Assembly (NCBI GenBank): GCA_001910725.1
Contig: MJGA01000007.1
Coordinates: 1,116,001-1,180,000 of the forward strand
Direction: 5' to 3'
Length of the DNA stretch: 64,000 bases
Origin: Phanerodontia chrysosporium
Lineage: Eukaryota; Basidiomycota; Agaricomycetes; Polyporales; Phanerochaetaceae
In this document: positions 11,522-22,454 of the stretch, piece by piece
Layout: each line of letters starts with the position of its first letter
Position numbering within the stretch: the stretch's first letter is position 1
Notes under the pieces: generated by a model
Seen by the model: the letters and a program-made list of their open reading frames with translations, nothing else
Databases searched by the model: none
What the model was told of the DNA's origin: nothing
Position numbers and translations under genes: made by a program

Positions 11522-12651
11522 TGTCAAAGATATGTTTTGAGGGGAAGCTGCCCCGCTCATGTGCCTCCGATACACTCTGGCGTCGTGTCTTCCCTAGGTT
11601 GAACGCTCGGGAGCATACAGGGTCGGTAGCGATGGTCAGAAAGCACAACGCTCCGACTAAGTGTCATTGTGTGGCATCAAATCGCCAAGGAAGGCCCTAA
11701 CTCGGTGCCACTCACCAGAGATAGTGGTCGAAGGCATGCGATGTGTCATTTAAACATACGGGTCGCGATGGACGTACCTTTTGTTCGTGGTATCGTGAGG
11801 TCCTATTCTGGCTTATGGTGGTGTGACTCCGCGTTGTAACAGCGCGAGCATGTCCACTTTGCACACGTGGGAAAAGATGAGCTGGCGCAGAATACTCAGG
11901 AAGCGTTGCATTCGGGACGGGTGCGCCACGCGCTGTCAGTTTCAATGTATACTTGAACTCTGTTACTCATGCATGCTGTAAGCCAAGATCAAGATGTCAG
12001 CGTTACTTGTGGTGTCCCCTCTCAAGTGCCCTGTGCCGATTCAGACTGGGGCAACAAAGCAAATGGGGTGATGACGCCAGTTTGAAACCTGTAGATTGCA
12101 AAAGTTTGGGAGACAGCAGACCATGAGCTCTTTTTATCTGCGTTCTGATCTTGCGCAAAAAGGTCAGTACTTTAAGAGGTCACATAAGCTGTAACTCACA
12201 TGGAACAAAATGTGTAGAATGACATCTTCGAAAACACATCCTGAGAGCGGCAGCAGCTATTGCATCTTGGAGTCAGGCGCAAGGCGTGATATCACAGAAG
12301 GAATGGTGGCATGGGGCCTTGACGTAGCTATAGAGATCTCGAAATGCGTCTTAATACCGGTGGTATGCAGGGATATACGAATTGTGAACGAGCTCTGGCG
12401 CGGTGGTCGTGGATGGACACAATCAAGCCTGAGGCCTCGTTGGCTCGTGTGGCGCAATCGGACTTACGGACCGAAGTCCGTATCACGTTTTCGTCGGGGC
12501 GGGACGCAGCAGCCAATCCGAGGTTCCCGGGTATGTCATATCCGCTGACTGCGCAACTTTTGTTCGCTCAATCATTTCGCTCGAATTTCTCCTCCGCCTC
12601 TTACACTCCGTACACTTCTCCTCCCTCGACCACACCTTCATCGACGACAGC
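11522..12651. other. intergenic, divergent hydrolase / CYC3
   Basis: About 1.1 kb between start codons. It contains pyrimidine-rich tracts just upstream of the CYC3 ATG. I see no protein or RNA gene. Confidence 0.5.
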
Positions 12652-13583
12652 ATGGGTCAGACAACATCCACGGCTGCCCAGCGACCCGCGAGCTGCCCCA
12701 TCAAGCACGACGCCGCCCCCGCACAGTGTCCCGTGCCGCACACCGCCGCAGCGGCCGCAAGCACCTCGTCCGCGCCCGCCAAGTGCCCCATCGAGCACGG
12801 CGCCCCTCCCGCGACCGAGCGCGCCGCCGAGTGCCCGATGGGGCACGGCGGCGCAGAGCTGAACCCGCGCAACCAGATGCCCGTCCTCTCGCAGGCCCCC
12901 GCGGCGCACCAGGCGCAGGTGCTGCCGACGGAGCGCGAGGAGTCGAGCATCCCGCGCGACGAGCACTCGCGCTGGGAGTACCCCTCTCCCAGCAGTTCTA
13001 CAACGCGCTCGTGCGCAAGGGCTGGGAGACCCCCGAGGAGCACGTCGAGACGATGGTCCAGATACACAACTGGCTCAATGAGCAGGCCTGGCTCGAGATC
13101 CTCAAGTGGGAGAAGAAGGAGAACCCGTGCGTCGCCTGTGCCATTTCTGTGTAGGATGCGAGTGCTGACGTGAGCCGCAGGACGGACGTGCCCCAGCTGG
13201 CGCGCTTCAAGGGTCGTCCAGGTGAGCTCTCCCCCAAGGCTCGCTTCTGGCTCTTTGCAGGTTGGCTCCTGCCTTCTAGGTTCAAGTGCGTATCCTCTGT
13301 CTCCTATATTCTATGCCGATGCTCAACAATCTGAAGTACGGAGCCACCATTCGACCGCCACGACTGGATCGTCAAGCGACGGACGGGCGAGGAGGTCCGC
13401 TATGTCATCGACTACTACTCGGCACCGCCGGAGCCCGATGGTTCGCCCGTGTTCGCCCTTGATGTCCGCCCTGCGCTCGACAGCGTCGGGTCGATCAAGC
13501 AGCGGCTCGCAGCAGCGACAGAGGAAGTGTGGGCAAACCTTCGCGAGAAGGAAAACAGGCCTGTCAACGCCCGGGACTCATAG
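12652..13583 (+). CDS. CYC3: holocytochrome-c synthase (cytochrome c heme lyase)
   Basis: Attaches heme covalently to apocytochrome c in the mitochondrial intermembrane space. The N-terminus has four Cys-Pro (heme-regulatory-like) motifs: SCPIKH, QCPVPH, KCPIEH and ECPMGH. The family core follows: [47 protein letters not shown] and [10 protein letters not shown], whose His-Asp-Trp block belongs to the heme-binding region. Introns are 13127-13180 and 13286-13336; the second restores [12 protein letters not shown]. After removing them the CDS is 827 nt, one short of a multiple of three. The break is at CCC 12988-12990, between WEYPSP and QQFYN. As the gene is needed for respiration, a consensus error is likelier than decay. 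It converges on TIM44. Confidence 0.9.
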
Positions 13584-13905
13584 GTCCTTCCGCTCTTCTC
13601 CCATCTTTATGCCACTCTATCATTCGACCCCGTCCATCGCACAACCTCACTCAGTCTCTGGATTTGCTTTCGCCCTGTAGATGTTCTAATACTGTAGACA
13701 CATTCCCAAAAAGTAGCCACACGCAAGAGACCATCTCTTGTGCAACACTCTAATGACATTACGACAACATGACGATTGACTATTAGACGTTGTGGATATG
13801 TAAGACCGACAGCAGCTGAGTGGGGTGAATGGTGATATAGCAAGATATACAGCGAAGTCCAGGTGTGTGTCTCAACGCGGTGTACTACTTTTCGACGGCA
13901 TGCGC

Positions 13906-15508
13906 CTACAGGTACGCCCGGGACGATCTCCGTGCCATCTACAACAAGATATTCAATAGGTGAGAAACATGACACAGCCCAGGATGCACGCACCTCGACG
14001 ACCTTCCAGCCGCCGGTAGCTCGTTATCGAGCTCCTCTTCCACCCGGGTGATGACCGCGGCATAATGACATTGCTCGACACGGTCCTCTGCGCCGACGAC
14101 GATCTCGCCCGTCTTGGCGTTCCGGAAAAGCAGCATCTCCTGCGTCGCGAACGTTATCACGAATACGGGGATCTCGTCCTCAAGGATTTTGCCCTGTGAG
14201 ACCTCGACCTGGCGGATGTCGAGCACCTTGCTATCGCTGATGAGGCCCTGCTTCAGGTACTGCTCCATCGTCGCCCAGAGCACGTTATACGTCTGCCAAT
14301 ACATTCGTCAGGAAATGTTACAGGTACAGCACCCGGTCTACTTACCGCCTCACCGCACCACGCCTTGAGGGCCTCCCGGTCGGCGGTCAGATACGCGTCA
14401 ACGACCTCAGGGACAATGTACTCGCGGAGCTCGCGCTCAAAGCTCTCGAGATTGAACGTCGGGTCCATAGCCTTCATGAGCCTTTGCACCTGCGCGCTCT
14501 CGTTCTCATCGAACCACGAGCCGATCGTCTGCGTGACGGAACGGATGCTCTGCACGACGGGGTTCTCGCTCTCCTCGAACTGCTGGCGCAGCTCGCCGAG
14601 CGAGCGCAGGAGAGGGTTCGTCTCCTTCAGCCGATTCCAGCGCTCCTGCCGCGGCGAGTCCTTGTGCAGCACGACCGCCTGCCCTGCCTCGGGTCCGCCT
14701 TCACGCGCACGCGCCCGCTCGTCATGCTGTCCTTGCCCGCCTTCGCGAGCCGCATTTGCCGCCGCTTCCGCCGCGCCTCCTTCTCCTCGAAGCCGGCGTG
14801 CTTCGCGCTCCCGCTGTCATCCAGTGCCTCAATCACGGTCTCGGCAAGAGTTTTGTATGCCTGGGTCTGGCGGATCGGTTCGGTCGTCTTTTCAATCGTT
14901 GACGAGACAGCTGCGGACGCTCGTGAGATCTGCGAGCGAATATGTGAGTCAAAGTTGGATAATAGCGCGTCTGAAAGTGATTACCGCACGCATGAGTTCA
15001 CTCTCCTCCATCGTCCGCAACGCTTCAGAGACGGCGTCTCCGACCTTCACACCCGCCTTGTGCAGCTCCTCGGCCGCCGCACGCAGCTTTGGGTTCTCTT
15101 TTATGCTGGATGTCAACTACCGTGTGGTCAGCACCAGGGCAGCACGGCCGAGCCCAAAACAGCACACACCCTCGCGCGCTCGTACGCCGCCCTCGCCCGC
15201 TTCATGGCCTCCGAATCCTGGAGCTTGTCCACGTCACCCTGCAGCTGCTTGACGTTGTCCTGGAGCTCGCGATTCTTGCGCAGCTCCTCGCGGAGCACCT
15301 CCACGAACGTCTGGAACGGGCTCTTTGGCGGCTCGTTCGAGCGGCGGGCGGACGAGTGGAAGGACGCCCCCGCCGCGGGGAGCGCCGCAGAAAATGGCGG
15401 CAGCGGCCGCGCGAAGGCGAGCGGGGCGCTGCGTGCGCGCAGGGCAGCCCGCACGGCGGCTGGTGTCGCTGGCGAGAGCACGGCGCGTCGGAGATGGCGG
15501 GGCAGCAT
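13906..15508 (-). CDS. TIM44: TIM44, matrix-side subunit of the TIM23 import motor
   Basis: Tethers mitochondrial Hsp70 to the TIM23 translocase. The start at 15508 gives an Arg/Ala/Ser-rich presequence ending near FHSSARRS. A coiled-coil N-domain follows (QTFVEVLREELRKNREL), then HKDSPRQERWNRLKE and the C-terminal membrane-binding domain (MDPTFNLESFERELREYIVPE, in part; VSQGKILEDEIPVFVITF; the end VVEMARRSSRAYL, stop 13906). Several short introns are present. The frame slips -1 at plus-strand GGG 14691-14693 (between VKADP and EAGQAVVLH) and near 14012-14016 (between DNEL and GGWKVVE). Both restored junctions match the family. TIM44 is essential, so these are best read as base-calling errors. 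Confidence 0.9.
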
Positions 15509-15737
15509 GGTGAGAGTCGTGGATGAGGGAGTTTGTGAAGTGGGCCGGGACAGAAGATTACTGGCGCTTCACAAAGGTTCGCTGCGACTTTTGGGCGTCT
15601 ACCGCTGCGTTCACCCGCGCTTTCCGCCTGCGTAATCCCGACGCTTCCGGGGTCCTCTACCATTGCAAATCGCAAAAGGATACACTTGCTGACGGAAAGT
15701 ATTACAGGGAACTACACACACGGACTGATCGTCATAG

Positions 15738-18700
15738 CTAACTTAAGAAATAACTTACTGCCCTACTCAAACGACAGATCGCCCTCTCCAACACGCGCAC
15801 CTTCTCCTCCAGCTTGTCAACATGGAGCATGCTAAGCCCCAGAATGAATATAGGCTTGCCCAGTGGGCGCCCTCGCGCAGAAGCGCCGCACGGGCCTCGA
15901 GGAGCGGCCGCGACACGACGTCGATCCACGCGCACCCCGTATCCGTGTCGTCGACGAAGACTACGCCAAAGCGTGCCCACAGGCAGACGTGCGCGGAGCC
16001 CCAGCCGCACGCAATGAGCAGCGCCTCGATGGTGTGCAGCTGGTGTCCGTGAGGCACGACGATGTGCGACGGCGCGCGCCAGCTCGGGCGTGGTAGGCGG
16101 ATGTCCCGTGCGAGGTAAACGGCGGCGTGCTGCAGGAACTCGCGGATGGTGCAGGCCGCGGTGGGGTAGGGCTCCTGGGTAGGCGCAATGGCGGTCGTAG
16201 CGTTCGAGCTCGGTGGTGTCAGTGGTGTCGCCCCCTCGTTGTGCAAAGCCGGGCAAGCGTTCTCGGAGTGCTCTTGCTCTTGAGCGATCATGGACAACGC
16301 GCTCGGTACCTTGTTGGTGTTCTCGTTCTCGCTGGATAGCGCTGCTCGTCTGTATCGCTCGACAGTAGGCTTGGGAGTTGCGAAGTATTCCTCCTGAGGT
16401 TGTCCTTTGTCCGAGCGAGCCAGTGGCGTGGGTAAAACGTTCGTCACCGACCCGAACGCGCGCATCTTCGCCGGTCTTGACGCCTCACGCACCACGGTTG
16501 CGTTGTCTTCCCTCTCCTTCCCAACAAACTCGAGCCGCCTGGCCTTCACCACGACCCCGTCGGCACATTCCAGTTTTTCGAGCCATTCTTCTTCGCGTGC
16601 CTTGCGCTTTGTAGGGCAGCGCACGCCGGGCGAAGCCACCTTGCCCCACATAACCTTGCAAGCGTCGTCGACGTCCTTGTGCGGACGGTCCCGTCCCACT
16701 GCCTCGCGCGCAACCTGCTGGACCTCGTCGAGACTGCTTCCCTCGCGCCACGAGCGCTCACCTGCGCGGTGATATTTCGTCATGCGCGGCCATCGCAGCT
16801 CGTAGTACTAGTAAGGATGCGCTCAGCAGGTGTTCAAATATCTCGTGAGACATACTAGCCGCTTACCTTGCTATGCTCGGCTTTCGAGAAGCCCCGCCAC
16901 AGATTTCTGCCAAAATGGGCTGTCGGAGCATCACCGAAGGCAGCGCGAGGCCTGGGTTCAATGTGAAAGAATACGGGAGCACAGCAGCATGCTGAGGACA
17001 TATATTCAGCGCGACAGATAGGGTTGAGCTCAACACAGTGCTGACCTTGCTTTTGGTAGCAGAGTACTCTACAGTGTCAGAGCTTCTGATGAGAAAGTTG
17101 AACTCCTCAAGCTGCTCCCTGCTAAGGCCGTATGAGCAGGTAAAGATTACGTGGAAGCTCGGTCTCGTCCTCGGCTATAATTGTAGCGTCAGCACAACAT
17201 CGGCCAACCACGGGCTAGTGCAGCTTACATCGGCTGCTACGGCTGCAGCATTAGCAAGAGCACCGATGTAGAAGGTCGTGTACACCGAGGGTCCGACTAC
17301 ATACGATATCAGCGGATGTATACGAGTATATAGGACCAACATGATCACCTAAAAGCTCGCGTGCACGCTCCTTGTTCCAGCCGGCACCGAGGACGACCAG
17401 GTCCAGGCAGTCGCCATACCCGGGAATATAGTCTGTCTTCAGCTGCTCATTCGGATCAGTTCCATCCTCTCGACACAGCAGAGATCGAAGCACTGACCTT
17501 CACCCAGCGCAACCGCCAATCATTGTACCTGCTCTCGTCCGCCTTGAGCACCGCGCCCTCCTCATGGTCCGCCTTCAGCGCCGCAAATACGCGTCGGAGC
17601 GCGTACTTCTGCGTCCGTGCGAGGGTGCATGTCTATTGGCTTCCGCTCCGCAAGCATCGCGTGCCCGGGACGCACGCGCACAAGGGCCTCGAGCGTCGCG
17701 CGCCGCGCGCAGTACGGCTGCACGAGCAGCGACGTCCCGTCGAGCACGAGCACGTCGAAGAAGACGAGCGCGAGCCGCCGAGTCCCGCCGTCGGACGCGT
17801 TTGAGAGGAGCGAGGACTGTGAGCTGTGGGTAGGTCAGCGTTAGAGGCGGGGGAGACGAGAAGCAAACGTACCTATCGTCGGTGAGCTGTGGCGCCGTGT
17901 ATGAGGCGCCGCGCACGCCTTGCGCTGTCGAGGCGATGAGGCTGCGGATTCGCCAGAACTCTGTGGACGGGTGAGTATAGATCGGCGGAGATATGTATGT
18001 GGCGCACCGTCGACCTTGCCGAGAGTGTCGGAGTAAGCGACCATCTCGGCTTCGAGTATCACGTTGCGCTTGATGCGTGGTTCCGCTCTCCTTTCACTGC
18101 CTTCATTGGGGTCCTGAAGACCCAGTGCTTCTCGGATGATCCTGTCATAGGAACGCATATATGAACCCAGCTGTATGCACACGGGAAAATAGATAGAAAG
18201 GGGACGAACGAATGCACGGCGTAGCGGTCCATCGTCGAATCACGCTTGCTTTTGCTGAATATCTTGATGGTGGAATTGCCGCTATCATCCACTTCTACAT
18301 GGATCTGGGCCCGCTCGCCGTCGTACTTGGTCTCGACCCACACCTTCGAAGATTCTCGGAGTACATTGAGGGAATCCTTGCAGCCTCTACCTTTGATGCA
18401 CTTCGGGATCTGCAGATACTGGGCTTAGTTCAGCTGTACGACGAGGTCCATCGGACATACCGGGACGGGCACTCCCAGCTTGGGCTGCAAGAACACGTCG
18501 GGATCTTCAAACGTCGCCACAGCGTCTTCGATTGAGGCACACACACGTGAGGCTTGCAGAAGCTTGCCGTCTGGGTCCCACACCTTCATTGCTTGCTCCT
18601 TGGTCAGCATACACACCGCTTTGGTGTTGTATTGCAGCAGTTGCGCGGTGTAGTGCGTCTCCTTGAGGGGGTACAAGATCGGACGGAGGTCTTTGAGAAT

Positions 18701-19396
18701 AATTTGTGTGATTATAGATGCAGAGACAGGCGATGCGGACGCATATAGGTCGCGCAGTATGTCGCGTGGTTTGCGGCGCGAAGCCGATGGCACACGGACC
18801 GCCGAAGACGAGTATGCAGAGGTCGTTGCAAGCTCGGTGAGGAGCATGCTGATGTCGCTCATAGATCTTGTGTCTCTCTTGTCCTATATAGAGTCAAGAT
18901 AAGTCATCCCCCTCCTGCTCTGGTGCACTCACGGCAGAAGTCATCGACAGGAGCGTGCGAACTTCGCGTCCTAGGCATCCAGCGGCGCTGGCCTCGCCCC
19001 ACCTCCGCAACAACGCGCCGCGCGTGTCTGCATCGGTCGACAAGCCGAGTATGTCCGCAATATACCCGGCCAGACGCGTCTCCTGCATGTTGTACTTCCG
19101 CGACACGTCTTCGTCTGGGAACAAGAACCGGAAGAATGTGGCGGCCGTGCCCTCGGGCAGGGGCGCGTACTGCTCGCGCAGCGTACGCACCCAGTTCCTG
19201 AGCGTACGCACATAGAACGACTCCTGGTACTTGTGCTGGGTTTTGGCGTGGACTGTGCGTTTGGGCGGGGCGGACGCGAACGCTTCGCACAGAGACACGA
19301 AGCTTTCAAAGCGCGTCAGCAGCGCGAAGCTGGTAGGTTAGGTAGAACCGAGACTCACAACTCGAAGGGACTTGCGAGGGAGGGGAAAGGTCGGTC
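15738..19396 (-). CDS. ATP-dependent DNA ligase, fungal type with C-terminal extension
   Basis: Seals nicks through a ligase-AMP intermediate. The start is MTDLSPPSQV at 19396. The N-terminal DNA-binding domain includes LRNWVRTLREQYAPL and RLAGYIADILG. Catalytic motif I is ETKYDGERAQIH (Lys codon 18326-18328), motif III VILEAEMVAY, motif IV EEGAVLKADE, and motif V LRWVKLKTDYIPGYGD across an intron. An OB-fold follows (PSFHVIFTCSYGLSREQLEE) and continues into YYELRWPRMTKYHR and REAVGRDRPHKDVDD. The last ~300 residues are an extension unfamiliar from LIG1/LIG3/LIG4, ending in a short coiled coil (VDKLEEKVRVLERA). Frame slips lie at GGG 19367-19369, CCCC 15837-15840 and, as an apparent insertion, GGG 17623-17625. 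I cannot say which ligase subfamily it is. It resembles LIG4-like proteins of filamentous fungi. No BRCT domain is evident. Confidence 0.78.
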
Positions 19397-19856
19397 ATGT
19401 GTGGTGCATCGCAAAAAGCCTCAGTGTCCGCCGTGGGGACAAAACAGCGTTCCAGCGTCTGCGAGCCCTGCGATCGCGTCGCTCAGGCCACCACGTGGGA
19501 AGACGCGTCCAAGCTTCCGCTTGCCAAATCCAGAATAACTTCACTCTCTCAACGTCCAATGACACGCATCAGTTATCTGACAGAGAAACGAAGTCACTGC
19601 AGCGTGAGTAGTATAGAATACAGGTCTACAAAATCGTGGACAATCATCGTACAGAGATAGCGATGTCAGGATCACGAGAAACGACAGACGGAACGTCTTC
19701 GACGCAATGGGTCTTGCAGTGAGGGAAGACGTCGAACGCAAGGCATGGAACTAGGAAAACTAAACAACCTCGATATCCGAAAGTCTGACATCGCCAGTAA
19801 GCGTCCTGGAGTGTCGCCCCAGTATGATGTCGGCGGAGGAAGAGTAAAGCGTAACT
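19397..19856. other. intergenic upstream of the ligase gene
   Basis: About 460 bases between the ligase start and the 3' end of the next minus-strand gene. No feature is recognised. Confidence 0.4.
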
Positions 19857-21501
19857 TCAAAGCACGTCAGGGAGTCTCCAGAGGTCGCCATTGTGCGGTT
19901 CGCCAAGGTAGGATCTAAACAAGAAGACATCGCCAGCCTTCGGGAGCGCCAATTCGCAGAATTGGGGAGTAGTGGCTTGTCGACAACCGGCCTCGAGGTA
20001 GCCGTAGCGCAGACCGCGGCCAGCGCTGGGTGGACGCCTGGTCCAGGGGAGTGAGCGATGAGCGAGAGGCTGCAGGTTCAGTATATGCACGTGTATGCAT
20101 TCTTGAAGGCACAGTAGAAGCTTCCAAGATCCGGAGTCGTCTGTTCGGAGTCTGGAGTCATTCGAATCTTGTTGTCCCGTTCCAGGCCGACCAAGTGCGT
20201 GTAGAATAAGTCTCTCAGCTGGGGCTCCTTCAGTGGGCGACGTAGCCATAGTCGTTATGTCCAAGCGTCCTACGTCATTCTCGCATCCTCGCAGTCGAGC
20301 TTCGCCATCGTCCTGAGATGTTCCCGGAGCAGGGTTTACTTGATGAACCGATGGTGTCAAGCTCTCTTGCATACCCTGAAGGACCTTCGGTCTAACAGTC
20401 GGGTGGCGAACCCGCGGAGCGTGCACAGAGCGTCCAGGCTGAGAGCTCAGTGCCACTGCTCCTCTACCGGCGAGTACACCCTTCTTGGGATGAAGATAGG
20501 CCTCCATGCTGATTCGAGAGCGCAGGCGAGCATCATCCCCTGTCTTCGCGAGCGTAATAAGTCTTCCGTCAGCTCGAATGTTTGCTCTGGTGGCAGTACT
20601 AGGAACGAGATTAGGCTGTTTGCTGCACTTCCGATTTCGGTAGACAACTGTCGTCCACCCATCGTCATCGATATCCACGGCCGCATCCTGGGTGAGACAA
20701 CCACGGATCAGCTCGCTGTGGGTTAGCGACATTACTGAGAGGAGCACTCAACGTCATCGGTATCTTCATCTCCGGGTTGGGTTCTACAGATACCTGGATC
20801 CTCCCTGAACTTCAGACTCTGATACGCGTCCCATGGGCAGATGTCGAAGATCATGGACATGTTGAGCGAAAAGTGCCAATCGCGCTGTGAGCCTAGCAAA
20901 CCAGAGTCGGCACAGAACACCGTCGATGTTGTGTGGTAAAAACAATGCAGCAAGACTAATGCCGGTATTCGGTGCCCCAAGAAGCTGGCCTTCCATTGTC
21001 CGTAAGACATCAAGCTTGAAGTGCAAGAAGACCAAGCTTTCGTCACTGCCTTCGAGACGGACCAAAACCGGCGCGTCCCTGACATTGTCGGGATTTTCTA
21101 TCTGCAAGAGAATGTGGATTGACGCAGAGCCTCGAAACACTAGTCGCGCGAGCGTACCTGCATGTCCGCATCGGGGATGGCATCCAGACGAGGACCGGCC
21201 TCAGAAAGAAGGCCTTGACCAGGCAGTACGCTGCGACGACACAAAACAGGAGCCGCGCACAGAAGCCGACGTTCCTTGCAGAGTACTCCTGCAGGCTGGG
21301 GATGTCGTCCAGGACGCCCGCGCCAAGTGCCTCGATCGGCGTATCCGGTGCCTCCGACTCGACCCATCGCTCGAGCCAGCGTGTGTACCGCAGGATACCG
21401 TCCGGCGAGGGGAGCGGCAGAGGGAAAGCGGCGGCATCCGAGCCGAGGAAGTGCGACACCGACTCCAGACGAAACGCGTCCTGAGGCGAGGAAAGCGCCA
21501 T
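19857..21501 (-). CDS. unrecognised membrane-anchored protein
   Basis: I do not recognise the family. The likely start is MALSSPQDAFRL at 21501. The first exon has a hydrophobic helix (LLFCVVAAYCLVKAFFL), then LVWMPSP. After an intron (donor GTACGC near 21159, acceptor near 21113) comes IENPDNVRDAPVLVRLEG and LGAPNTGISL. A third exon holds DWHFSLNMSMIFDICPWDAY. A junction at about 20795 (donor GTATCT) to 20727 keeps frame into SLTHSELIRGC and DDDGWTTVVYRNRK. The gene ends at 19857. The join between first and second exons needs one extra base at GGGG 21173-21176, as elsewhere in the window. Exon limits between 20880 and 20940 are unclear. The later exons are less convincing than the first two. 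Confidence 0.45.
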
Positions 21502-22454
21502 GGGCTAGTCACCGAGGTCGGGGACGGCGGAGGAGGCGGGAGTCGCAGACTCGAGGGGCCAGCTCGGCGGTCAACGCCAGCAGACGGCAGGAGGAGGTCG
21601 TGGTTTGGGGAAGGGCGGAGAGGCGTAATCGGCATGGCCAAATTCGCAAGCCGAACGGTAGGAGAAGCTCGGACTCTGCCGCCCGCGCGCCCAGCGGGTT
21701 GGCACATCCTCGACTACAAATCGGCATTCGTAACCTCGTTGATCGCCAGTCTGGCATTACCCGTCTGGTTCAAGATTGGGCCATAGTCGTAGTACGCTTG
21801 AAAGACAGCTTCCAGTCCCCGCCAAACTCGTGAATAAGGGTAGTTCCCTCGGAGTTGCGGCAACTTCGGCGCTTGCCGAATCAAATATGCATTCCTGGCA
21901 CCTGCATTATTTCTTCTCAACTATCTGGTGCTCCTAAATCCTCATCGAAATCGTCTCCTGGGACGCATCTTTTATGTAGAAACGCTTATCTCTCAAGTGA
22001 CTAGACAGAGCCGCTCAGGAGAAGGTCAGCTCGACGGTTCGGGGTGTCCGAGGTCCGTTTATTTCAACCTCCAACGCCGTTTGACTCTCGCCACTGCAGC
22101 CTTTCACCTCCCAGTGACCGCGCCAGCTGGGAAACGCAGCAAGCAGATCATCTGTTGCTATCGTACGGCTCAGGGACGTGCTTCTCTGGCAGCAATTGTA
22201 CCACGGCCACACTTGCCGACCTTTCAATGCTGGTAGCACTACGTAAAAGGCAGCCCTTGTCTTGAGGATCGACCTGTCAAGCCTGTCAGACTGTGATGCG
22301 CCCGCTGCCTTGACCAGCGACCATCATCGAGCAGCTGCTTGACAATGTCCAGCTGCCAGCGGTGGAAGTACAATGTGAATCGTATAAGATTATCGCTGGA
22401 ACCTTGGGGTTGTCTCCGTCTGCACGTAGATCCCCTCCAAGAGGCGACCTGCTG
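21502..22454. other. intergenic, divergent promoters
   Basis: About 950 bases between the start codons of the unrecognised membrane protein and the DUF6533 gene. No coding or RNA feature is recognised. Confidence 0.4.

Noticed and set aside
1..12000. A secondary-metabolite gene cluster formed by the NRPS-like gene and hydrolases.
   Set aside because: Housekeeping genes (J protein, IPI3) sit between them, and no tailoring P450, transporter or regulator is adjacent. The upstream side is outside the window, so it stays open but unsupported.
12210..12548. 112-codon open frame upstream of CYC3.
   Set aside because: Low-quality composition, no known motif, overlaps the CYC3 upstream region.
15767..16783. 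Separate 338-residue gene starting MTKYHRAGERSW on the minus strand.
   Set aside because: The upstream exon across an intron (ending near 16802) reads YYELRWPR directly into it, and the OB-fold of the DNA ligase lies just before. It is the ligase C-terminus, not its own gene.
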